A stretch of 64,000 nucleotides of DNA from Polaribacter sp. NJDZ03 (GCF_019263805.1 NZ_CP079195.1:2269501-2333500), one strand, 5' to 3'; positions 1-8,417 are shown, counted from the first letter of the stretch. Made by a program: numbers and translations. Notes: generated by a model not told the origin, from the sequence alone.

Positions 1-1
1 A

Positions 2-223
2 GGACAATTAAACACTTATTTGAATTATTACAAAACTGAAGTTAATGATGATAATGACAATCCTCCTATTGGAATAATTTTATGTACCGAGAAAGATGAA
101 ATTACAGCTGAATATATTTTAGGCGGATTTGAAAATAATGTATTTGCTTCAAAATACACTTACATATTACCAAACAAGGAAGATTTAATTAAAGAATTAG
201 AAGAAGTAATTAAAAATGAATAG
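2..223 (+). CDS. PDDEXK nuclease family protein (YhcG/DUF1016-like), C-terminal fragment at window edge
   Basis: The reading frame is open from base 2, so the gene begins outside the window and only the last 73 codons are visible. The fragment starts GQLNTYLNYYKTEV and continues with NPPIGIILC and ASKYTYILP. These match the C-terminal part of the YhcG/DUF1016 family of PDDEXK-fold nucleases, where NPPIG.ILC follows the catalytic strand. The family is often found next to restriction-modification or defence genes. The TTG at 20 is not a start, because the match continues upstream. The stop lies just before the left arm of the first attC-like site, so this is the cargo of the leftmost, partial cassette. 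Confidence 0.7.
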   Translation, partial: GQLNTYLNYYKTEVNDDNDNPPIGIILCTEKDEITAEYILGGFENNVFASKYTYILPNKEDLIKELEEVIKNE

Positions 224-225
224 CC

Positions 226-365
226 AGTGCCCAACACCGTGTATTAAAAATTGCTAAATTAGTGCTTAACCAAAAGTAGTTGCTTTTTTACTCACTTCAA
301 TTTTCCAGTGGAAAATAGCCGCTAATTAAAAACGCAACTTTCAATACACAACAACGTTGGCAATA
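226..365 (+). repeat. attC-like site 1
   Basis: The left arm is AGTGCCCAAC (226-235), followed by ACCGTGTATT. The right part is AATACACAACAACGTTGG, with G|TT at 356. GTGTAT pairs with ATACAC, and the central hairpin is ATTTTCC-AGT-GGAAAAT (300-316). It belongs to the same structural subtype as site 8. The partner of its left arm lies in the partial cassette outside the window. Confidence 0.85.
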
Positions 366-380
366 ATAAAAAACGAACCT

Positions 381-1202
381 ATGAAAAGAACAATTTTATT
401 AGTAATTTTATTAGTATTTAATTATTCATATTCTCAAAATTTAACGATTTCGGGAATCGTAAAGACGAATAATAATAAAAAGTTAGAATATGTAAATATT
501 GGAATTAAGAAAAAAAATATCGGGACAATTTCAAATGAAAATGGAAATTTTTCAATAATTTTTGATAAATCATTTATAAAAGATAGTCTTACTTTTTCCT
601 ATGTAGGTTATAAAAATCTAACAATTAAAATAGAAGATATAAAGTCAAGAAAGTTAAATGAATTTATTTTATTTGAGGAACCAACTGAATTAAAGGAAGT
701 TGTAATTTCTACAAGAAAAAGAAAAATAAGAAAATTAGGGACAAAATCTTATGTTTCAATGGTTGCTGGTTATCTTTGGAATAGAGAAAACTTTGAAAAC
801 AGAGACATTATTGAACACGCAAAATATTTGAATATTAAAAAACCATCTAAAATACTAAATTTAAATATGAATTTATTCAATGTGTTTGTAGATTCAATGA
901 CTTTTAGAATAAATTTTTATACGGTAAAAGATAAATTACCAAACAAAAGAATACATAATATCATTTTAACAAAAAACATAAAAGAAGGATGGAATTTATT
1001 CGATTTAAAGGATTTTGATTTAAAATATGACCAACCTGTTTTTATAACATTTGAATATATCCCAAAGACAAAAACAGATGAAGAACCTTGCAGAATAAGT
1101 GGACAATTTCTTGGAAAGTCTATTAATAGAGTTTCAAGTTTAGGTACTTGGAATATAAATAAAGGAAAATCAATGGCAATGTATGTTGAGATAGAACAAT
1201 AA
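381..1202 (+). CDS. Secreted protein with carboxypeptidase-regulatory-like (CarboxypepD_reg) domain
   Basis: This is a 273-aa protein. The chosen ATG at 381 begins a signal peptide (MKRTILLVILLVFNYSYSQ); the longer frame from 357 starts inside the attC right arm and is unlikely. Residues ~20-110 fit the CarboxypepD_reg beta-sandwich of Bacteroidota (ISGIVK...LEYVNIGI...GTISNENGNFSI...DSLTFSYVGYKN), including the usual N-E-N-G-N-F turn. The remaining ~160 residues are beta-rich and not recognised. It is probably exported to the periplasm or cell surface. It is the sole gene of cassette 1, and its stop is 12 nt before the next site's left arm. Its function is unknown. Confidence 0.75.
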   Translation: MKRTILLVILLVFNYSYSQNLTISGIVKTNNNKKLEYVNIGIKKKNIGTISNENGNFSIIFDKSFIKDSLTFSYVGYKNLTIKIEDIKSRKLNEFILFEEPTELKEVVISTRKRKIRKLGTKSYVSMVAGYLWNRENFENRDIIEHAKYLNIKKPSKILNLNMNLFNVFVDSMTFRINFYTVKDKLPNKRIHNIILTKNIKEGWNLFDLKDFDLKYDQPVFITFEYIPKTKTDEEPCRISGQFLGKSINRVSSLGTWNINKGKSMAMYVEIEQ

Positions 1203-1214
1203 ATTGAAAATTAC

Positions 1215-1353
1215 TATTGCCAACACCGTATAAACTTTATTGCTGGTTTTAGCTCACTTGGGAAATTCCTCCGGAATTTCGCCGTTCGTGTTTTATTTAC
1301 TAAATTCACTGCTTAAACAACGCAACAAAGCTTATACAACAACGTTAGCCAAA
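1215..1353 (+). repeat. attC-like site 2
   Basis: The left arm TATTGCCAAC (1215-1224) is the exact complement of cassette 1's start GTTGGCAATA (356-365). G|TT is at 1344. Stems are GTATAA/TTATAC and CTTTATTGC/GCAACAAAG. The central hairpin is GAAATTCC-TCC-GGAATTTC (1262-1280). Sites 3 and 10 are nearly identical in the body. Confidence 0.88.
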
Positions 1354-1367
1354 ATTAAAATCCGAAC

Positions 1368-2225
1368 TTGAAACAAAGATTAGTAATAAAAGGAACAATA
1401 TTAACCTACGGAGAAAAATGGGTTGTTGGAAATGAAGATTATTCTTCAATATTGCTTTCTGTAGCTAATAGTTGGAAATCGAATAATTTTTCACCACAAG
1501 ACGAATTAACAGTAAATATTGAATCTTGGAAATCCAGAGAGTTTGGAAAAATAAAATCTTCAATTTATGGATATACTAGTGACTTACACAATCTTTCAAT
1601 TAACTATTGTTTTTTAAAGGAAACTCTTGAAAGTTCAGAAATTAATAAACATAAAGCTAATCTTTATGTTAGCTTACTTCTTGAAAATTATTTTACAAAC
1701 ATTCGTAGTCTTTATGATTTTTTATTTCACATTATAAAAATATGTTTAACAGATAAACAACTAAAAACATATCCTGAAACAGATTCTTTAAATAAACTTA
1801 TTAAGTTTTCAAAAAACAAAAATAATAAGGAAAAACTTCCTGAAAGAATTCAACATTTTCTTTTAGACATTGAACCCTATCTCGATGAAATCAGAACTAT
1901 AAGAGATTTTATTGTTCATAAAGGAAAGGAGATCATTATTACAAAAAAAGATAACCAACTGTTTATAAGAATCCCAAAAACAGGTTTATATAGTAATGAT
2001 AATTTAATGCCGAATATTTTGAATAGTTTGGAAGTAGATTATAATATGGAAGATTATATTAGAGAATTAACCAAAAGTATTTTCAAATATTCAGAAGACC
2101 TTGGTATGATATTATTAATTGAACTTTTTGAAAAAGAAAAATTTGACTGGAATCTTTATTCAATCACAAATTATTGTATGGAAGATTTTACAGAATTTAT
2201 GCTGAAACAAAAAAACTTTGGCTAA
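1368..2225 (+). CDS. Unknown cassette protein with a HEPN-like RxxxxH motif
   Basis: This is a 285-aa protein starting with TTG at 1368, because no in-frame ATG occurs near the N-terminus. I do not recognise the family. It is soluble, with no signal peptide or membrane helix. A helical region at residues ~100-190 ends in RTIRDFIVHKG, where R179-x4-H184 has the spacing of the HEPN RNase motif (R-x4-6-H) found in many toxin and defence proteins. This single motif is weak evidence. The stop codon TAA overlaps the left arm of attC-like site 3 (GGCTAAC), so the gene fills its cassette completely. It is the sole gene of cassette 2. Confidence 0.6.
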   Translation: MKQRLVIKGTILTYGEKWVVGNEDYSSILLSVANSWKSNNFSPQDELTVNIESWKSREFGKIKSSIYGYTSDLHNLSINYCFLKETLESSEINKHKANLYVSLLLENYFTNIRSLYDFLFHIIKICLTDKQLKTYPETDSLNKLIKFSKNKNNKEKLPERIQHFLLDIEPYLDEIRTIRDFIVHKGKEIIITKKDNQLFIRIPKTGLYSNDNLMPNILNSLEVDYNMEDYIRELTKSIFKYSEDLGMILLIELFEKEKFDWNLYSITNYCMEDFTEFMLKQKNFG

Positions 2226-2355
2226 CACCGTATAAACTTTATTGCTGGTTTTAGCTCACTTGGGAAATTCCTCCGGAATTTCGCCGTTCGTACTTTATTT
2301 ACTAAATTCACTGCTTAAACAACGCAACAAAGCTTATACAACAACGTTAGCAAAA
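2217..2355 (+). repeat. attC-like site 3
   Basis: The left arm TTTGGCTAAC (2217-2226) is the exact complement of cassette 2's start GTTAGCCAAA (1344-1353). G|TT is at 2346. The body and central hairpin are almost identical to site 2. Confidence 0.88.
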
Positions 2356-2361
2356 ATTAAG

Positions 2362-3009
2362 ATGAAAACGAACTTACTTACATATTTTATTTGTCTATGT
2401 TCAATAATATCCTTTGGACAAAAAAAAGAAATTTATATTAATGATGATTTAGTCAAAATAACTAAATCTGAATTTAATAAAGAAAAGGACCTTCACAAAT
2501 CTTATAATATGAGATTTGAATTGGATACATTAATCGTTAACGTAAAAGTTCAAAGAGTAAAAAAAGGTCAAGTTTCTAAAATAAAACTTGATTCAATAAG
2601 AAATGAACTCTCAACAGTATCAGACCAGAATATCCCTGAAAATAATATTTTAATTATAAATTATTATCATGGGTTGGACAGATGCAACTCGACTGGAGAC
2701 AAATCCTATGTTAGAGGAAAATATAAGAATTATTTAAGAAAATTAAAGAAATTGAAAAATGTGAATCAATTTTTCATGTATAAATCACACGAAGGAACAG
2801 TTGAATATGGGAAACAGTTGAATTGGATTAAAGATAAATCTGGAACTATTGAAAAGACTTTTCTACCTATACATTATCCTTGTGGAAGTTTTGTGATAAT
2901 CGATGAAAATGGAAATTTTTATATTCAAAAAGGAGAATATAATATTGAGAATATAATAGATTTGATAAAGAATAAGAAAAAAACTTTTGCTAACACCGTG
3001 TATAATTAA
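2362..3009 (+). CDS. Secreted cassette protein of unknown function
   Basis: This is a 215-aa protein. The ATG at 2362 gives a clear signal peptide (MKTNLLTYFICLCSIISFGQ). The open frame extends upstream to 2242, but that part is translated attC repeat and should be discarded. The mature protein is lysine-rich with blocks such as ILIINYYHGLDRCN and HYPCGSFVIIDENGNFYIQKGEY. The latter looks like the end of a small redox or thioredoxin-like fold, but I see no CxxC. The last six codons (ANTVYN) are supplied by attC-like site 4, so the C-terminus depends on which site sits downstream. It is the sole gene of cassette 3. Confidence 0.7.
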   Translation: MKTNLLTYFICLCSIISFGQKKEIYINDDLVKITKSEFNKEKDLHKSYNMRFELDTLIVNVKVQRVKKGQVSKIKLDSIRNELSTVSDQNIPENNILIINYYHGLDRCNSTGDKSYVRGKYKNYLRKLKKLKNVNQFFMYKSHEGTVEYGKQLNWIKDKSGTIEKTFLPIHYPCGSFVIIDENGNFYIQKGEYNIENIIDLIKNKKKTFANTVYN

Positions 3010-3122
3010 TTGCTGGTTTTAGCCAATTTACGAAAGTCCTCGCAGACTTTATATTCAGTTTTTATTTACTAACTTTAGTGCTTAAAACACGCAACTAATC
3101 ATACACAAACACGTTGGCATTA
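2985..3122 (+). repeat. attC-like site 4
   Basis: The left arm TTTTGCTAAC (2985-2994) is the exact complement of cassette 3's start GTTAGCAAAA (2346-2355). G|TT is at 3113. Stems are GTGTAT/ATACAC, with a central hairpin AAAGTC-CTCGCA-GACTTT. The bases before GTT read ACACAAACACG rather than the ACAACAACG of most sites. Site 11 shares this variant, and both are followed 20 nt later by an IS copy. Confidence 0.87.
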
Positions 3123-3186
3123 ATTTACAAACTGAAGCGTCCTGAAATAGGTTGACTAAAAATTAAACATTTAATTATAGTCACTT

Positions 3187-3627
3187 ATGAAAACACAAAA
3201 AGAACACTGGCGAAAAAAAAGCTACGAAAAAGTAACTTTAGAACTCAAATTATTCGTCGTTGACCAAATTCAAAATGGTCAGATTTCTACTAACTTTGCT
3301 TCCAAAAAATATGCCGTTCCAAGAACAACAATTGGCTATTGGATCAAAAAATATAGTACTTTAGTCCAACAAAACACAGGTATGAGTAAATTAGATGAAA
3401 TTAAAAAACTAAAGGAACGTATTGAAGAACTGGAGTTTGTAAAAGACTTTCAGCAAGATATTATTGCAGATATGGAAATCATTACTGGCATCGATTTGTC
3501 AAAAAAGTCGCTACCCAAAACATTAGCAAAAGAGATAGAACTAAAGAAGAAAAACATTTTAAAAGAAAATGGTTCTATCAATGTTTTGGGATTAGTAAAC
3601 AAGCCTTCTACAAAAGAGAAAAAGTAA
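3187..3627 (+). CDS. IS3-family transposase OrfA
   Basis: This is a 146-aa protein. The N-terminal helix-turn-helix (residues ~10-55: YEKVTLELKLFVVDQ...ASKKYAVPRTTIGYWIKKY) would recognise the IS ends. It is followed by a leucine-zipper-like coiled coil (~65-90) used for multimerisation in IS3 elements. A canonical -1 slippery heptamer T TTA AAA lies in frame at 3558-3564, and the -1 frame is then open into orfB, so an OrfAB fusion transposase is expected. The partly decayed copy at 12174 has the same heptamer. The first ATG gives the usual OrfA length. Confidence 0.92.
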   Translation: MKTQKEHWRKKSYEKVTLELKLFVVDQIQNGQISTNFASKKYAVPRTTIGYWIKKYSTLVQQNTGMSKLDEIKKLKERIEELEFVKDFQQDIIADMEIITGIDLSKKSLPKTLAKEIELKKKNILKENGSINVLGLVNKPSTKEKK

Positions 3628-3665
3628 AACAATGCAAAGCGATAAACGAAACTAAAATAATTTCG

Positions 3666-4439
3666 ATGGTCAAAGAATATCGTAAAAAAGTAAGCTCAAG
3701 GACTGGGGGTAAAAAACTCTATAAAGAACTTAAAAATCAGTTGATAGAACACAAAATTAAAATCGGTAGAGATAAGTTTTTTGATGTATTAAGACTGCAT
3801 AATTTACTCGTACCTAAACTCAAAAACTACATAACTACCACAAACTCTAATCATCTATTTAAAAAATATAAAAACCTCATTCAAAGCAAAATACCTACTA
3901 GACCCGAACAACTTTGGGTAAGTGATATTACATACATTAAAACAGAAAAAGGACACAACTATTTAGCAATTGTAACCGACGCGTACTCTAAGAAAATTAT
4001 GGGATATAAATTAGATGACCATATGAGGGTATCACTCTGTAAAGATGCTTTAAAAATGGCTATTAAAAACAGAAAATACCCTGACAAAAAATTAATTCAT
4101 CATTCTGACAGAGGTATGCAATACTGTTGCCCAGAATATACCCAGTTTGCTGAAAATAATGGAATAACAATGAGCATGACAGAGCAATATGACCCATATG
4201 AAAACGCTATTGCAGAGAGAATCAATAGAACTTTGAAATATGAATATGGCCTTAGAAACTGCCTTAAAAACACTCTTATTGCTCAAAAATCAGCTAAACA
4301 AGCTGTATATATTTACAACAATTTAAGAACACATTTTAGCCTAGAATTAAGAAAACCAGCTGAAGTACATTTAAATCCAAACATCAAATACAAATCCTAT
4401 CGAAAAAATAATGTAAATTTGACTGAACTAACAATTTAA
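3666..4439 (+). CDS. IS3-family transposase OrfB (DDE catalytic domain)
   Basis: This is 257 aa from the ATG at 3666, but the frame is open back past 3540 (…WFYQCFGISKQAFYKREK), which is the usual start of the OrfB part of a frameshifted OrfAB. The retroviral-integrase-like domain carries the DDE triad: first Asp in WVSDITYIKT, second in HHSDRGMQY, and Glu in ENAIAERINRTLK about 35 residues later. It catalyses strand cleavage and transfer. The reading frame is intact, so the element may be active. Confidence 0.93.
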   Translation: MVKEYRKKVSSRTGGKKLYKELKNQLIEHKIKIGRDKFFDVLRLHNLLVPKLKNYITTTNSNHLFKKYKNLIQSKIPTRPEQLWVSDITYIKTEKGHNYLAIVTDAYSKKIMGYKLDDHMRVSLCKDALKMAIKNRKYPDKKLIHHSDRGMQYCCPEYTQFAENNGITMSMTEQYDPYENAIAERINRTLKYEYGLRNCLKNTLIAQKSAKQAVYIYNNLRTHFSLELRKPAEVHLNPNIKYKSYRKNNVNLTELTI

Positions 4440-4636
4440 GAACAAACCTAGTTTAAATTATTTTTAGCCTTCTAAACGGCTAAAAAAATAGTTTGAACGG
4501 TATAAATTAACCTAAAAAAGGTCAACCTATATCAGGACAATACAAACCGAAAACTAAAACAAATAAAAAGAACTTCTTACGGTTTTCCGTAAAGAAAATA
4601 TAAGTAAAAAACGGAACTTTACAAAAATTAAATTTT

Positions 4637-5053
4637 ATGAAAAAAATTATTACGCTTACACTAATATTCTTTAGCTTAATTACATTAAACGCTCAAATTG
4701 GTTTAACAAAAGCCGAAATAATTGAGGAATTTGGAACTACTTTTGAAGAAGATAAAACTACTGACGACAAGACTCCTTATATAGTTTATGAAAAAGAATT
4801 TGACACGAAGGCAAGTGGAAAATATACAAGAAAATCAGCTTTTTATTTTACCGAAAATAAAAGTAAAGAATTAATATGTTTTTTAAGAAAAGTAATTGAA
4901 CCTTCTTCAGAAATTAATTCTTTCGTTAAATATTACAATGGTAAAGGATATGTTAAAATTAATGAATTAAAATGGAAAAATTATGAAAACAATATCGCTT
5001 ACGAATTAGAAATTGATGATGGTTCTTGTATTTTATCAGTTTACAGAGACTAA
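4637..5053 (+). CDS. Small secreted protein, first gene of the protease cassette
   Basis: This is a 138-aa protein with a clear signal peptide (MKKIITLTLIFFSLITLNAQ) and a mature domain of ~118 residues. The mature part contains GLTKAEIIEEFGTTFEEDKT and YEKEFDTKASGKYTRKSAFYF. The layout resembles small periplasmic proteins that begin with a short helix followed by an antiparallel sheet, but I cannot assign a family. It lies 37 nt upstream of the serine protease gene in the same cassette. Co-transcription is likely, and it could be a partner, substrate or inhibitor; that is inference only. The IS inserted about 90 bp upstream may now control both genes. Confidence 0.7.
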   Translation: MKKIITLTLIFFSLITLNAQIGLTKAEIIEEFGTTFEEDKTTDDKTPYIVYEKEFDTKASGKYTRKSAFYFTENKSKELICFLRKVIEPSSEINSFVKYYNGKGYVKINELKWKNYENNIAYELEIDDGSCILSVYRD

Positions 5054-5090
5054 ATTTTTAAAACCAAAACTTTGTCATTAAATTACGAAA

Positions 5091-6257
5091 ATGAAGAAAA
5101 TACTACTTGTATTAAACATAATCCTACTAATTTCTTGTAATCAGAAGGAATTTAATAAAGAAAAGGAAAATTTAATTTTAAAACTTGATGAAAAAGAATT
5201 GATAATTCGAGATCAAATAGTAAGTATTGAAGAAAAAAAATCTGAAATAAAATTATTAAATCAAGAATTAAAGTTACTAAAAGAAAGTTTTTCAAAAATA
5301 AAACCGAAAAAGGAATTATATAATTTATACAATGAGGTTAAGTCTTCAGTTTATTTAATTTATACAGAAAACGAAAAAGGAACATCACAAGGATCTGCTT
5401 TTGTAGTGTCAAAAGAAGGAATGGCAATTAGTAATTATCACGTCTTCAAAAATGCTTCCAGTGCAATTGCTATAAATGGAAAAGGTAATGAGTTTCTAAT
5501 TTCAGAAATAATTGAAAAAAATGAAGAAAAGGATTATATCATTTTTAAACTTGGTCCATTAACAAACTCAATACCATTTTTGAAAATATCTGAAAATATA
5601 CCAAATATTGGAGAAGATGTTTTTGCAGTTGGTAATCCAAACGGTTTGAGACAAACACTTTCAAAAGGAATTATTTCAAGTTACAGGAAACATTTAATTC
5701 AAACTACTACCGAAATTACTCACGGAAGTAGTGGTGGACCACTTTTTAACGATAATGGAGAAGTTATCGGAATTACTTCTTCTGGGATGGGAGAAGCCAA
5801 TTTAAACTTTGCTGTTAATATCAATAATCTGAATTTACCAAAATATTTAGAAAAAGATAAACAGAGTTTTAATAATAGATTAAATGAAAGGGATTTAATT
5901 AAAATTATGAACAATTACTATAATAAATTAAAGAATGAAGATATGTATTCTTTATTTGAAATTTATGAAAAAGAACTATCTCGTTTTCACGGTTTATATT
6001 CTATAAATAAATCCCGAGCAATAAAAGACCACAAAGATTATTTGTCAAAATATGAAATCTCTTTAATTAATATCCTACCTCAATCAGTTAGAACATTTGA
6101 AGGGAATGAAAGTTACACTATTCAATATAAAATGGAATATAATATAATTAGAAGAAAGAATAATAAACCTTACAATTATATTTTAAATACAGTTTGCGTT
6201 ATTTCAAAAGAAGGAAAAATTAAAAGTATTTACGATGACATAACACAAAAAAACTAA
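5091..6257 (+). CDS. Trypsin-like (HtrA/DegP-type) serine protease lipoprotein
   Basis: This is a 388-aa protein. A lipoprotein signal with lipobox LISC (Cys16) is followed by a lysine/glutamate-rich coiled coil (~20-75) and a trypsin-2 type protease domain (~85-250). The catalytic residues are visible: His117 in SNYHVF, Asp148 in EKDYIIFKL and Ser214 in HGSSGGPLF. No PDZ domain follows. Instead there is a ~140-residue C-terminal domain of NTF2-like character (YYNKLKNEDMYSLFEIYEKELSRFHG). The protein is probably anchored in the periplasm. A protease is an unusual cassette cargo. Its stop codon is directly before attC-like site 5. Confidence 0.82.
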   Translation: MKKILLVLNIILLISCNQKEFNKEKENLILKLDEKELIIRDQIVSIEEKKSEIKLLNQELKLLKESFSKIKPKKELYNLYNEVKSSVYLIYTENEKGTSQGSAFVVSKEGMAISNYHVFKNASSAIAINGKGNEFLISEIIEKNEEKDYIIFKLGPLTNSIPFLKISENIPNIGEDVFAVGNPNGLRQTLSKGIISSYRKHLIQTTTEITHGSSGGPLFNDNGEVIGITSSGMGEANLNFAVNINNLNLPKYLEKDKQSFNNRLNERDLIKIMNNYYNKLKNEDMYSLFEIYEKELSRFHGLYSINKSRAIKDHKDYLSKYEISLINILPQSVRTFEGNESYTIQYKMEYNIIRRKNNKPYNYILNTVCVISKEGKIKSIYDDITQKN

Positions 6258-6394
6258 TGCCAACACCGTATATAATTTATTGCTGGCTTCTCGCCTACTT
6301 ACGAAAGTCCTCGCGGACTTTCGTGGTCGGTAATTATTTACTAAATTAACTGCTTGAAACACGCAACAAACCATATACAACAACGTTGTAAGTA
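6255..6394 (+). repeat. attC-like site 5
   Basis: The left arm TAATGCCAAC (6255-6264) is the exact complement of cassette 4's start GTTGGCATTA (3113-3122), although the IS now separates them. G|TT is at 6385. Stems are GTATAT/ATATAC; the central hairpin is ACGAAAGTCC-TCGC-GGACTTTCGT, a perfect 10-bp stem. Confidence 0.88.
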
Positions 6395-6420
6395 ATGCAA
6401 AAAAAAAATGAGATAACTAA

Positions 6421-6819
6421 ATGAAACTTGAAATTGATATACAAGACGAGAAAGTAGAAAATCTCAGTCCACCTGCTGAAGTTAGATTAAATACAGTCGT
6501 CAGTAAATATTCTAATGACATTCTAGATGAAGCTAGTAGAATTGAAACAACAAGAAATAGTGGACATTCACCTGAAATCACAGCTACTATTATTGATGAT
6601 GCTGTTGATTTTAATAAAAGGTTTCGTGTTCGAAAAAAGAATTCTACACCAAAAATTATAGCTTTAATTGTAGCTTTTATAAGTACAATATTAACAGGTG
6701 GCTTATTCAAAACCGAAAAATTTAACGAACCAAAATACTTATTACCTTTTCTACTTGTATTTCTTATCTCAATTATCGCAAATATTTACATATTCTTAAA
6801 CGACAATAACAATGAATAA
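6421..6819 (+). CDS. Small membrane protein, first gene of a two-gene cassette
   Basis: This is a 132-aa protein with a ~75-residue soluble N-terminus (LEIDIQDEKVENLSPPAEV...) and two C-terminal transmembrane helices (about residues 80-98 and 106-126, ending in FLNDNNNE). I do not recognise the family. Its last 8 bases overlap the start of the next gene (ATG at 6812), so translation is likely coupled and the products probably act together. The soluble part faces the cytoplasm if the lysine/arginine-rich stretch before the first helix follows the positive-inside rule. Confidence 0.65.
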   Translation: MKLEIDIQDEKVENLSPPAEVRLNTVVSKYSNDILDEASRIETTRNSGHSPEITATIIDDAVDFNKRFRVRKKNSTPKIIALIVAFISTILTGGLFKTEKFNEPKYLLPFLLVFLISIIANIYIFLNDNNNE

Positions 6820-7531
6820 TAAATTTGAAAACATCTTAACAAAGTCGGCTAAGGAAGAACTTGAAAAATACTTAATCGAAGAAAAAGAAAGAATTCTTAG
6901 TAAAGCTTATGAAAAGGCATCTAACGTTGATGACAATGTTAAAGAAATTGCTTTAAGAGATATTTTAGAAGCAAAAGACCAAAAAGAATATCTACAGAAA
7001 CATATAAATAAATCAGAATCAAAAAGAAAGAGAATCGTAAGATTACTCACAATGAGTGGTGTGTTATACTCTATAATTGGTATTTTAATTTACCTGTATC
7101 AAAATACAAAATTAGATATTAGAGATAATTTAGGTTTAATTGTGACAGCTGTTGGTATTCTTGTAACTTTTATGGCTTTCTTTTATAATCAACTTTATAT
7201 GCTTAAAGAAAAAAATAAAATAGAACGTGGGGAAATAAATAGTTATTCTACTGAATCAGATTTTTCTATTGTTGAACGCTGGACTGTAATAGAAAAACTA
7301 ACTCGAGAAATAATTGAAAAGCAAAGTAATGAAAAACCAAAATCTTTCAATCAAATACTTGAATATTTAAAAAATAATAAATCACTGACTGAAAAAGAAC
7401 ATTTAGAATTAAGAGAATTATTAATCTTAAGAAATAAAATTCTTCACGAATCAATTAATATATCTAAAACTAAAAGAAAAGAATATTTAAATTTAGCTGA
7501 CAATTTGATAGATAAATTAGAAAAGCAATAA
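6812..7531 (+). CDS. Membrane protein with C-terminal HEPN-like motif
   Basis: This is a 239-aa protein with a charged helical N-terminus (1-72), two transmembrane helices (~77-97 and ~105-126) and a cytoplasmic helical C-terminal domain (~150-239). The C-terminal domain ends in LLILRNKILHESINIS, where R207-x4-H212 has HEPN motif spacing. It overlaps the preceding small membrane protein by 8 bp, making a co-translated membrane pair. A membrane-tethered HEPN-type effector with a small partner would fit a toxin or defence module, but this rests on a short motif and gene arrangement. The family was not otherwise recognised. Confidence 0.62.
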   Translation: MNNKFENILTKSAKEELEKYLIEEKERILSKAYEKASNVDDNVKEIALRDILEAKDQKEYLQKHINKSESKRKRIVRLLTMSGVLYSIIGILIYLYQNTKLDIRDNLGLIVTAVGILVTFMAFFYNQLYMLKEKNKIERGEINSYSTESDFSIVERWTVIEKLTREIIEKQSNEKPKSFNQILEYLKNNKSLTEKEHLELRELLILRNKILHESINISKTKRKEYLNLADNLIDKLEKQ

Positions 7532-7535
7532 GCAC

Positions 7536-7676
7536 TACTTACAACACCGTATATAATTTATTGCTTGCTTCTCGCCTACTTACGAAAGTCCTCGCGGACT
7601 TTCTTGGTTGGTAATTATTTACTAAATTAGTTCCTTTAAACCACGCAACAAACCATATACAACAACGTTGGCAACT
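7536..7676 (+). repeat. attC-like site 6
   Basis: The left arm TACTTACAAC (7536-7545) is the exact complement of cassette 5's start GTTGTAAGTA (6385-6394). The arm's variable bases differ from every neighbour except the matching cassette start. G|TT is at 7667; the central hairpin is GAAAGTCC-TCGC-GGACTTTC. Confidence 0.88.
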
Positions 7677-7689
7677 ATAAAACGAACGA

Positions 7690-8412
7690 ATGAAAATTGG
7701 AAATAGCATTTTAACTTTTTTACTTTTAATAACATCATTTTATTCATTTGCTTGCAGCTGTTCTCAAATAAAAATCGTGAATGCTTACTCAAATCTTGAA
7801 TTTATTGGAATTGTAGAATTCCAAACTTTGAATGAAATTGAAAATAGTGAAAGTATCTACGAATCAACTTATATAATTAAGGAGTTATACAAAGGAAATA
7901 GAAACGAAAAAATTTATATTAATAGTATGAAAGGAAGTTCTTGTAGCTTCTTGCCTGAAAAGAATAGTGAATATTTGATTTTAGGTTATAAAGAAAACGA
8001 CGGAAAAACTATGATTTCTTTTTGTTTAGCACAAGGAAATCCAAAAAAGGAAAGTTTATCAATATTAAGAAAATTAAGTAAGGAAAAAATTGAACAAAAT
8101 ATAAGTTCAAATCTTCGCCAAATTGCGAAAGAGGAAATTAACAACAATCTTTTTGAAAAATCTGTAAAAGGAATTTTTCTGTATAAAGTTCATTTAGACT
8201 CTGAATTAAAAATAAAAGAAATAATTCCGCAAAATGAGAATGCTAAAAAGAACTTTAATGAAAAAATAAGAAATGAATTTAAAAATAAAATTTATTATCA
8301 AAAAAGTGAGGAAGAAATAAAACTAAAAAAGGAAAAATTGACTTCATATATAATTCTCAATTGGGGAAAAAATTATGAAAACGAACGAATAATAACAACA
8401 TCAAGATTATAA
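7690..8412 (+). CDS. Secreted TIMP/NTR-like protein (cassette 6)
   Basis: This is a 240-aa protein with signal peptide MKIGNSILTFLLLITSFYSFA. Cleavage would expose an N-terminal Cys-Ser-Cys (Cys22, Cys24), followed by SQIKIVNAYSNLEFIGIVEF. That layout matches netrin-like/TIMP domains, which begin CSC and continue to ..A(D)...G.V. Two later cysteines (GSSCSFLP and MISFCLAQ) could complete the disulfides. In animal TIMPs the free N-terminal Cys binds the zinc of target metalloproteases; whether this bacterial protein inhibits anything is unknown. The C-terminal ~110 residues are charged and helical. A second protein of the same type is in cassette 8. Confidence 0.65.
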   Translation: MKIGNSILTFLLLITSFYSFACSCSQIKIVNAYSNLEFIGIVEFQTLNEIENSESIYESTYIIKELYKGNRNEKIYINSMKGSSCSFLPEKNSEYLILGYKENDGKTMISFCLAQGNPKKESLSILRKLSKEKIEQNISSNLRQIAKEEINNNLFEKSVKGIFLYKVHLDSELKIKEIIPQNENAKKNFNEKIRNEFKNKIYYQKSEEEIKLKKEKLTSYIILNWGKNYENERIITTSRL

Positions 8413-8417
8413 ATTAC

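Larger units (their letters stand above)
3133..4544 (+). mobile_element. Complete IS3-family insertion sequence (copy 1)
   Basis: The element is 1412 bp with TG...CA termini. Its 25-bp terminal inverted repeats match at 19 positions: the left end has GTCCTGAAATAGGTTGAC after TGAAGC, and the right end, read inward, has GTCCTGATATAGGTTGAC after TGTATT. A 3-bp duplication AAC flanks it (3130-3132 and 4545-4547). It carries orfA and orfB in the IS3 arrangement. It sits inside cassette 4, between the cassette start and its first gene, and has therefore separated that gene from any upstream promoter. Confidence 0.9.

Noticed and set aside
3450..3632. Minus-strand frame opposite OrfA
   Set aside because: It is antisense to the transposase and is repeated in the second copy only because the IS is duplicated.
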